This document shows, one piece after another, positions 6,238 to 11,428 of a stretch of 11,428 bases of DNA. Under the pieces are notes generated by a model that saw nothing but the letters and a program-made list of their open reading frames with translations, did no database searches and was not told where the DNA came from. A program made the position numbers and the translations under genes. The stretch is from Trachipleistophora hominis. Lineage: Eukaryota; Microsporidia; Pleistophoridae. Positions within the stretch are counted from its first letter, which is position 1. Every line of letters begins with the position of its first letter. The stretch lies in the NCBI GenBank assembly GCA_000316135.1, contig JH994009.1, positions 1-11,428 of the forward strand. Reading direction: 5' to 3'.

Positions 6238-8772
6238 CTACAGCTTATTCATGGTCGATCCTATACAAAACCGTATGTGTTTGTTTTTCAACCCTTCATT
6301 TCTTACGGTGATCTTGTAAACATCATCCTCGCCAATCAAAATGCCAAATCCGCTAATCATTGACTTGTAATTTTTAGAACTAACCATTTCTATCAGATTT
6401 TCTGAATACTCTAAGTCCCAGAATATAATATTGCCCTTTCCCACCGCTATTTTCGGCTCAATGCTCCTGTTCATTCCGAGAGATGTTACTATGTCCATCA
6501 TGAATTCGTTCTCTCCCTCCTCAACTTTTTTCTTCGTCTGTGCTATTGTCAAATAAAACTTCCTCTTCTTGGCCACTTTAGGTCTGATGTGTATTTTAAC
6601 CTCACCTACTTTGGTTATCGTAATGATGAGCCGATTTTTCTTCGTTGTTATTATTTTCAAGTTATCGAAAAGTATTTCTTTATCTATTTTTACTGTAATA
6701 TAAAAATCATCAGCAATCTCACTGTGCATCTCAAACATGATATTGCCGGTATCACACCGGAACTTGTACTCAATACTTTTGTCGTACGTGAAGTTTAGCA
6801 CAAGCGGCTTGAACTCAGGACGGTAGAATTTTGTTTTTATCATAACAGGCGAAATAAAAAATCGACGTAGATATGTCTCGAGAGACGAGCTAAAATTTAC
6901 TTCCAGCTGACTCCCATCATTTAACTGCTTGATGGTAAAGAAGCAGATCAGACACCTCATATTTACTTCAGCATCGATTATCCGCGTGTCATCACTGAAA
7001 CTCACTATTTTTATGGCCTCATCGGGCTTTTCGCGCGATTTTACGATGTAAAGTGACGTGTTTTCACTTATCTGCTGAACATCAACGATTTTAACAATCA
7101 TTCCCATCAACCTGAACCTTATGATAGGATCATCGAGAATTTCCCTGAGATTTTTGTCTGAAATATCAAAAGTAACGGTTTTCGTTACAAGACCCTCTTT
7201 TTGATCAACCATTTTCTTAAATTTGCGGATATCATTTCGTGTGTCGCGACTTTCAAGCTCAGTTACCTTTATATCAGGCTCCTCCTCGATTACCTTTCCA
7301 TTCAGAATGCATTCCCGTATTTTGTGTCCTTTTTTGAAACTGAAAAGGAAAAATGGATTGATCAGATAATAAAATATTTGCAATTTAGTACCTTCCATTC
7401 GTATTATAAAGAATTCTGGCTCGTTGATTGAGTTTCGTTGGAACAAGATCATGTTGTTTCGTACTATTCTGATGTAATCAAAGACGCTCTTCTTAAAGTA
7501 CAGTTTGACAAGACTCGTCCTTTCGTTAAATTTTCGATTCACCTTAAGGTACAGAAAATCGTGCTGTATGTATTTGAATATACTTAAATTGTAGAAATAC
7601 GATAGAATATTTAGATCAAAGCTTTTCATTTCAGTGATGAGTTTCAATTCGTCTATGATCCTTTGCGATCCACCCTTAATATTATCAATCTCGTCAATAA
7701 TATCAATGTTCTTCATCACGTTATGAACAAACCCTGGCGTATCCACACTCATCCTAGCTATGTTTCCTGCATTTATATCTTCTGTTCCAATTCTATTACC
7801 AATCTTATCAATAATCACTTCTTCCTGTTGTTTATTAATCGTTTCCTTCGATCTCTCCGGCATACTTTCTTGACAAGATACCACAATATCATTATCGTAC
7901 AGCCCGCCATAAACGTCTTTTTTCAGACCGGCCTGTTTGCCATCATCTCCAATTTCTGATGTTTGTTCGGCGGAGCAATTCCTAAAATCAACTTCTAACA
8001 GGTTAATACGATCACTCTCCCCATTAATATACGCATTGCTACGCCGCACTGTGACACTCTCGTTCTTTCTCATAATCCTATAGTTCATTGATACGTACAG
8101 AAAAAGCCTATTTGAAAGGTTTCTGCTCCACTCCTCGTATCTCTCTTCATTAAACACGCTTATCTTGTGGTCCACATACTTTAGGCTTGACGAGACCATC
8201 GGAATCATTAACGAGTGAAAATTCGGAAAAACTAATTGTCTGTGCAGCGAGTGATATAACACTCGTCGAACCAGAAGACTGAACACGCAGTTGAAATACT
8301 GCTTAATTCCACTGCCATGGCCCACAAATGCGTCAACACGTACGTCAAAATGCGGATCCTCCAAAAACGACAGCTCCCACTTGTTCTTTTGGTTGTTGGC
8401 AGGCATCCTCACCAAAGCTTTACCACCCAAATTGCCGACTGAGCACAATATCTCCAATTTATAATCTCCGGCAAAGAACATTTTGATGTGGAACGTTGAA
8501 TATTGCTGATATTTCAGATCCACGAGCAGAAATACTTGATTAAAATCAAAATCTGATTCATCAAACATTTTTTTGGCTGCGCGAGGTTCAGAGCTGTTTG
8601 TATGCGCTGAGTGGTCAGCCAAATTGTTATAACACGAAGATAACTGCGCAATATCGCTGTTAATGAAGGACCTCTGGTGAGTGTTTGAATTTTCATTTCC
8701 GTTACCAGGTGGCGTATTGATTTTGTTCGTATCATTTGTTCCGTATACCCATTCTTCTCTCCCTGCACATTC
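6238..8772 (-). CDS. SMP-domain protein, C-terminal part (read in the +1 frame)
   Basis: This is the larger part of the split SMP gene. The frame has no ATG until 8568, inside the fold, so it is not a complete gene by itself. It opens (after the TAA at 8788-8790) with an acidic, Asn/Ser-rich linker. The second half of the SMP domain follows: DFDFNQVFLLVDL, then the family hallmark SFLEDPHFDVRV with a later LVFPN (8547 down to about 8200). SMP domains form lipid-carrying tubes at membrane contact sites. Next come a charged, probably disordered stretch (about 8020-7660) and a beta-rich region reaching the TAG at 6238-6240. In that region the segment around EPEFFIIRMEGTKLQI...NPFFLFSF (about 7494-7330) resembles a degenerate C2 domain without calcium-binding Asp residues. 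The last 70 residues, with GNIIFWDL and YKITVRNEGLKNKHIRF, resemble a GOLD-type beta sandwich. These two assignments are inference from pattern. Confidence 0.75.
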   Translation of the reverse strand, partial: ECAGREEWVYGTNDTNKINTPPGNGNENSNTHQRSFINSDIAQLSSCYNNLADHSAHTNSSEPRAAKKMFDESDFDFNQVFLLVDLKYQQYSTFHIKMFFAGDYKLEILCSVGNLGGKALVRMPANNQKNKWELSFLEDPHFDVRVDAFVGHGSGIKQYFNCVFSLLVRRVLYHSLHRQLVFPNFHSLMIPMVSSSLKYVDHKISVFNEERYEEWSRNLSNRLFLYVSMNYRIMRKNESVTVRRSNAYINGESDRINLLEVDFRNCSAEQTSEIGDDGKQAGLKKDVYGGLYDNDIVVSCQESMPERSKETINKQQEEVIIDKIGNRIGTEDINAGNIARMSVDTPGFVHNVMKNIDIIDEIDNIKGGSQRIIDELKLITEMKSFDLNILSYFYNLSIFKYIQHDFLYLKVNRKFNERTSLVKLYFKKSVFDYIRIVRNNMILFQRNSINEPEFFIIRMEGTKLQIFYYLINPFFLFSFKKGHKIRECILNGKVIEEEPDIKVTELESRDTRNDIRKFKKMVDQKEGLVTKTVTFDISDKNLREILDDPIIRFRLMGMIVKIVDVQQISENTSLYIVKSREKPDEAIKIVSFSDDTRIIDAEVNMRCLICFFTIKQLNDGSQLEVNFSSSLETYLRRFFISPVMIKTKFYRPEFKPLVLNFTYDKSIEYKFRCDTGNIMFEMHSEIADDFYITVKIDKEILFDNLKIITTKKNRLIITITKVGEVKIHIRPKVAKKRKFYLTIAQTKKKVEEGENEFMMDIVTSLGMNRSIEPKIAVGKGNIIFWDLEYSENLIEMVSSKNYKSMISGFGILIGEDDVYKITVRNEGLKNKHIRFCIGSTMNKL

Positions 8773-9271
8773 GAAAAAATCTGTCGTTTACACTTGATCC
8801 GTCATTAAGTCGATCCTCTACCTCTTCTACTGTACTCTTGCTGGTCGTTGTATCACAAATTCTCAGAATATCATTGTATTGTGAGGGCGTCAGCACCCTA
8901 ACGCTCTCAATAATAGGCGCTTCAACCGATAATTCTAAATTTTCTACAATGACATCCTTCACTATCTTCCTTCGTTTGAGAACATTCAACTTCTTAAGAA
9001 TAATCCGCGAAATCCTGTCCTTATGTGCATACGAATGGGCCAGCTCGTACCAATGTCGCTGTATCCATACGTTGAACCAAGCAACGTCTTTAGTCGTATG
9101 CACTGACTGTCTAAATATGTCTTTCTGGCAAGGTGACATTCTCGTCCTGTCAGGTTTAAAAGAATATCTTGAGCGCCCGAATTTCTCAATCAGGTATAAC
9201 ATCACGATTTCGACCAGAACGGGGGCAGTTACAACGCCGAGTATAAATCCGTAGAAAATGTACAACAACAT
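8732..9271 (-). CDS. SMP-domain protein, N-terminal part with membrane anchor
   Basis: This frame encodes the first part of a probable 1010-residue lipid-transfer protein of ER contact sites. Residues 4-28 form a transmembrane anchor (YGFILGVVTAPVLVEIVMLY). After a basic linker, residues 61-128 are the first half of an SMP domain: WFNVWIQRHWYELAHS, then NLELSVEAPIIESVRVL, typical of the tricalbin/E-Syt, Nvj2/Tex2 and Mmm1 families. This frame ends at a TGA (8732-8734) after 179 residues, in the middle of the fold, and the second half lies in the +1 frame just downstream. The start at 9271 is supported by CCCC directly before the ATG and a TATAAAT-like box about 35 nt upstream. Taken alone it would be a non-functional half domain. 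A sequencing error, a disrupted gene or programmed frameshifting could explain it. Confidence 0.8.
   Translation of the reverse strand: MLLYIFYGFILGVVTAPVLVEIVMLYLIEKFGRSRYSFKPDRTRMSPCQKDIFRQSVHTTKDVAWFNVWIQRHWYELAHSYAHKDRISRIILKKLNVLKRRKIVKDVIVENLELSVEAPIIESVRVLTPSQYNDILRICDTTTSKSTVEEVEDRLNDGSSVNDRFFRMCRERRMGIRNK
8771..8781 (-). other. +1 frame-change site, T6 run, UUU UUU CGA
   Basis: In the N-terminal frame the codons read AGA TTT TTT CGA ATG. Moving one base forward on the second TTT gives TTC and enters the frame that encodes the rest of the SMP protein. The two frames overlap for only 53 nt (8735-8787), so the change must occur here. A homopolymer of six T is a classic place for a one-base read or assembly error. 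UUU CGN is also a known +1 slip context, because tRNA-Phe pairs better with UUC while a slow Arg codon waits. Confidence 0.6.
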
Positions 9272-9275
9272 GGGG
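9272..9275 (-). promoter_or_regulatory. CCCC start motif of the SMP gene
   Basis: CCCC touches the ATG at 9271. A TATAAAT-like box (minus strand, within 9312-9303) lies about 30-40 nt upstream. No comparable motif precedes the first ATG of the downstream frame (8568), which supports one gene with one start. Confidence 0.6.
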
Positions 9276-10259
9276 TAGCACGAAAAGTAATTCTCATATT
9301 GTAATTTATAATACGGAGCTTGTACGAGAGACCAACTGTGATAAGTATTATTTAGTACAATTTGAGAGCACTGATCTAATATAAAATGTTTATGATCATT
9401 TTCTGAAACATACAGTGTTTGATCAACGTATTAAATTTAACGCGTGTTTGTTGTGTTATGTTTGTTCGTACACTCGCAAAAATAGTAGGAATTATCCATA
9501 CCATAATTATCCGGATAATGAAGTATTACTTCTAGGAAATTACGGTCTTACACTCAGAACGAAGCTGAGTAGACCATACTAACATCCTCTCATAACAATT
9601 TTGTAACCTTTATTGAATGCTAAATACCAAGATGAAAAACGCAAATGCGATAAGCTTGACAATAAACGCCAAATACACGACATATAGATTAAAACGATTC
9701 AAAAGTTAAAAATATAATATTTAAACTGTAATTTCTTATAAGACAAAGCTATTTACAGCTTATAAATTAGTTTACTCTGCCATACAAAGATTTATTGCCA
9801 CCAATGGCGTACATCGTTCTTATATTGTGATCAAATGCACGATTAAGCTTTTCAATTCGTTTGTTCTCTGTTTTCTAGATAATATTTGCTAAATATCCGA
9901 AAGGAAGTATTGACGTGGTATAAATATTTCTGTTTTTTACAACATAAAAATTCTTAATAGTTACATATTGGCTGATTTATAGAGAAATTTCTAGCTATAT
10001 AATGGTATTTTATATAATTATTCAACAAACTATACCCGATTTTCGAAGAAGCAATACTCGTCTACAGTCATCTTCTTTGTTGATTTACAAGGTTAATGCC
10101 GTCTAAAAGGTACATTCCATAGTACAACCAACTAAACAAGAAAATTAAATGTTTTACAGCAGAAAATAACCATTCAACAACGTTTCTTATTCTGAAAATC
10201 CGTGTAATTAAGCCTCATGTATAATTCAGCGAAGTTAACTAAACATCTTGTACGAACCA
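9276..10259. other. divergent promoter spacer between SMP gene and CWC24
   Basis: The two flanking genes are transcribed away from each other. The spacer holds the TATA-like box of the SMP gene near 9303-9312, a 14-bp palindrome at 9506-9519, and a small GCCA/TGGC hairpin near 9797-9808. No ATG frame with a CCC motif is present. An ACAGAGA string on the minus strand near 9870 lacks any other U6 feature. Confidence 0.6.
9491..9519. promoter_or_regulatory. ATTATCC repeat and ATTATCCGGATAAT palindrome
   Basis: ATTATCC at 9491-9497 is followed nine bases later by a perfect 14-bp palindrome (9506-9519) made of ATTATCC and its complement. TTATC/GATAA is the core read by GATA-type zinc-finger factors. 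The site lies in the divergent spacer, 235 nt from the SMP gene ATG and 744 nt from CWC24. The factor is inferred from the motif only. Confidence 0.35.
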
Positions 10260-10263
10260 CCCC
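10260..10263 (+). promoter_or_regulatory. CCCC start motif of CWC24
   Basis: CCCC touches the ATG at 10264, exactly as at the SMP gene. It supports this ATG as the start of a very short protein. Confidence 0.6.
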
Positions 10264-10533
10264 ATGAAGCAGAATAAAACACACAAACTCGTGTGTAAAG
10301 AATTTAAAGAGACAGGAACATGCCGTTACAAAGATGAATGCAAATATTTGCACATAATAGACGTTGATGATGATGTTCTCTGTATGATATGCAGAAAGGA
10401 ATACGAGGAGAAAGTAGTAGCTGATTGTGGGCATACATTTTGTTTAAAATGTGCTTTTACAGAGTATCAGAAAAGTGACTTGTGCTATAAATGCAAAATA
10501 AACACGTATGGAAGATTCAAACCGGTCTTTTGA
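10264..10533 (+). CDS. CWC24: minimal Cwc24/RNF113A-like splicing factor (CCCH finger plus RING)
   Basis: Cwc24 joins the activated spliceosome with the Prp19-associated proteins, contacts the 5' splice site region and is released before the first catalytic step. The 89-residue product contains only the two diagnostic zinc modules. The CCCH finger has C11, C20, C26 and H30, spaced C-x8-C-x5-C-x3-H and ending in KYLH. The RING-HC domain has C40, C43, C55, H57, C60, C63, C74 and C77. The tail TYGRFKPVF matches the end of the RING region in the family, where a short T-x-G-x-F follows. Yeast Cwc24 is 259 residues and human RNF113A 343, so the N-terminal extension is gone entirely. CCCC directly precedes the ATG, and AATAAA occurs at 10571, about 40 nt after the stop. 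A probable U4 snRNA gene lies about 450 bp downstream on the other strand. Another CCCH-RING protein is possible but less likely. Confidence 0.88.
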   Translation: MKQNKTHKLVCKEFKETGTCRYKDECKYLHIIDVDDDVLCMICRKEYEEKVVADCGHTFCLKCAFTEYQKSDLCYKCKINTYGRFKPVF

Positions 10534-10977
10534 CCAGCAAACAAACAAATAATATACATCATGTGTTCTGAATAAACGAGACGTTATGAAATGAAATATA
10601 TTGTGGTATTTTTACGATTACATTATCTACTAGACAGTATAATATCAACACGGTTCTTATTTTACCTATCTGTTAATTTGTATCATACTTTTTCTTAATG
10701 TCTGGCCATTAATTATGAACATAGTACTCTTCAAGACAATCGACCAGGTAACTGAAGGATTTAAAGCAGTATTCTGGCATTTTATAGGTAGAACGTGGTT
10801 TAATGAAGACTTTGGTTGACGATTTTTTACATTAATATTAATTTCCTATTAAGAAGCGACTGCACTTCTATTTAATAGACAACTTCAACCAACAACAGTG
10901 ATAAATAACGAAATTTTACACATAGACAGCATTTAACGAGAAGAGATATCAAAATACGGAATAAAAATTTAATTAAT
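10534..10977. other. spacer between CWC24 and the U4 RNA gene, no supported gene
   Basis: It is AT-rich. A frame open to 10816, with an ATG at 10715, encodes about 34 residues after that ATG. It has no CCC motif and no family resemblance. AATAAA at 10571 may serve CWC24 3' processing. Confidence 0.55.
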
Positions 10978-11135
10978 GAAAAGGTTACACCTTTTCTGCC
11001 AAATATTATGCTCCTCAATGAGGAACAGCTCACCTAAGCGAGTCTTAGACTATCTGATTGGGGTGTAAGTTGCAGATCCGCAAATGTTCCAGCTCAGCAG
11101 TGCTTCATTGTTGGAATGAACCCCGGCGCAAGGAT
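10978..11135 (-). ncRNA. U4 spliceosomal snRNA (probable)
   Basis: U4 chaperones U6 in the tri-snRNP and is displaced by Brr2 on activation. Reading the minus strand from 11135, the 5' end ATCCTTGCGCCGGGG (to 11121) is complementary to the conserved U6 segment CCCCNGCGCAAGGAT, forming stem II. The 5' stem-loop has outer stem TTCCA (11116-11112) with TGGAA (11091-11087). It also has the kink-turn AATGA (11109-11105) opposite GAG (11095-11093), with AG/CT closing a five-base loop CACTG. This matches the Snu13/15.5K site of known U4. TTTGCGGATC (about 11084-11075) is the stem I partner. Hairpins CTAAG/CTTAG and TCCTC/GAGGA follow, then an Sm-like site AATATTTGG (11007-10999) and a terminal hairpin GAAAAGG/CCTTTTC (10996-10978). 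The length of about 158 nt fits U4 (human 145, yeast 160). The exact ends are estimates. CCC lies just before the 5' end. Confidence 0.85.
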
Positions 11136-11138
11136 GGG
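11136..11138 (-). promoter_or_regulatory. CCC motif at the U4 5' end
   Basis: CCC immediately precedes the inferred first base of U4 (11135), as CCC/CCCC precedes the protein starts. If U4 is made by RNA polymerase II, this suggests that the motif marks transcription start rather than translation start. Confidence 0.45.
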
Positions 11139-11428
11139 TGAAATTTTTTGGATGGTTAAATGTTTGTATGTAACTAGATCATCTGCAGAATTTTATTATC
11201 GAAAGGGAAAGAGAGAACAGTGATTACCTATAAACGTCTTTAAAATGTCACGTTCTACTATGTATCGTTAGAAATAGGAATACTATTAAGTTTAATGTTT
11301 AACGAATTGAATTATACATGAGAATATCATCAATAACAACAGCTAGCAGTTTATTATGATGTAACCACCACAATATGAAATGATTTACACTTATCAAAGC
11401 GAGCGATTCCATCGTTATAATAAATACA
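11139..11428. other. right edge, U4 upstream region, no gene seen
   Basis: AT-rich sequence that should include the U4 promoter on the minus strand. TATA-like strings lie on that strand near 11203-11192 and near 11235-11228, but none is diagnostic. No supported coding frame reaches the edge. Confidence 0.5.

Noticed and set aside
8568..8622. An independent start for the large SMP frame (TTG at 8622 or ATG at 8568)
   Set aside because: Neither has a CCC motif, and both would leave half an SMP domain. The missing half is directly upstream in the neighbouring frame.
8736..9254. Long plus-strand open frame opposite the SMP N-terminal part
   Set aside because: It is the antisense shadow of a frame with clear SMP motifs and has no start motif of its own.
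9860..9885. ACAGAGA string on the minus strand as a U6 gene
   Set aside because: No GCGCAAGGATG-type stem-loop or U6 central region follows.
10625..10816. Open frame of about 64 codons downstream of CWC24
   Set aside because: It has no start until an ATG at 10715, no CCC motif and no similarity I can name.
11017..11050. Resemblance to LSU rRNA or U5 (GAGGAACAGCTC, GAGTCTTA) on the plus strand
   Set aside because: The flanking invariant sequences (sarcin-ricin AGTACGAGAGGA, U5 loop I) are missing. The stretch is the antisense of the U4 hairpins.
11121..11149. U6-like string on the plus strand (CCCCGGCGCAAGGATG) followed by six T
   Set aside because: It matches the U6 internal stem-loop at 15 of 16 bases, but no ACAGAGA box precedes it. 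U4 pairs with this very part of U6, so the complement of a U4 gene must look like U6. The minus-strand U4 reading explains it fully.

Overview
This window looks like nuclear DNA of a microsporidian fungus, from a lineage with long intergenic spaces. Four conserved eukaryotic proteins can be read: Rpn6, Trm1, an SMP-domain lipid-transfer protein and a minimal Cwc24. They are intronless, most are shorter than their yeast counterparts, and each starts a few bases after a CCC or CCCC, the start-site signature known from microsporidia. Genes are about 40% GC and the spaces between them are clearly AT-richer. With about five genes in 11.4 kb, the density is far below that of Encephalitozoon. A larger-genome lineage such as Trachipleistophora/Vavraia would fit, but that is inference only.

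Layout. Bases 1-1300 show no gene. At 1301-1369 lies a GC-rich 69-nt element, followed by a possible 40-codon membrane peptide (1393-1515). RPN6 is on the plus strand (1618-2778). A gene-empty convergent spacer (2779-3961) separates it from TRM1 on the minus strand (3962-5287). A second copy of the GC-rich element sits just upstream of TRM1, and its 16-nt end is repeated in inverse orientation at 5537-5552. After another empty spacer, a large minus-strand gene (6238-9271) encodes an ER-anchored SMP protein. It is read in two frames: the SMP fold is cut by a +1 frame change at a run of six T. A roughly 1-kb divergent spacer leads to the small plus-strand CWC24-like gene (10264-10533).

The main find is an unannotated RNA gene on the minus strand at 10978-11135, which has the features of U4 snRNA. 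It has a U6-pairing 5' end, the Snu13/15.5K kink-turn, a second U6-pairing segment, an Sm-like site and a 3' terminal hairpin. With the Cwc24 homologue about 450 bp away, it indicates that this organism kept a working spliceosome, which several microsporidia have lost.

Functionally the window mixes proteasome assembly, tRNA modification, membrane-contact lipid transfer and splicing. The genes are independent single units with no operon logic. The shared features are the CCC start motif, seen at four ORFs, the U4 5' end and possibly the small peptide, and the duplicated GC-rich upstream element.
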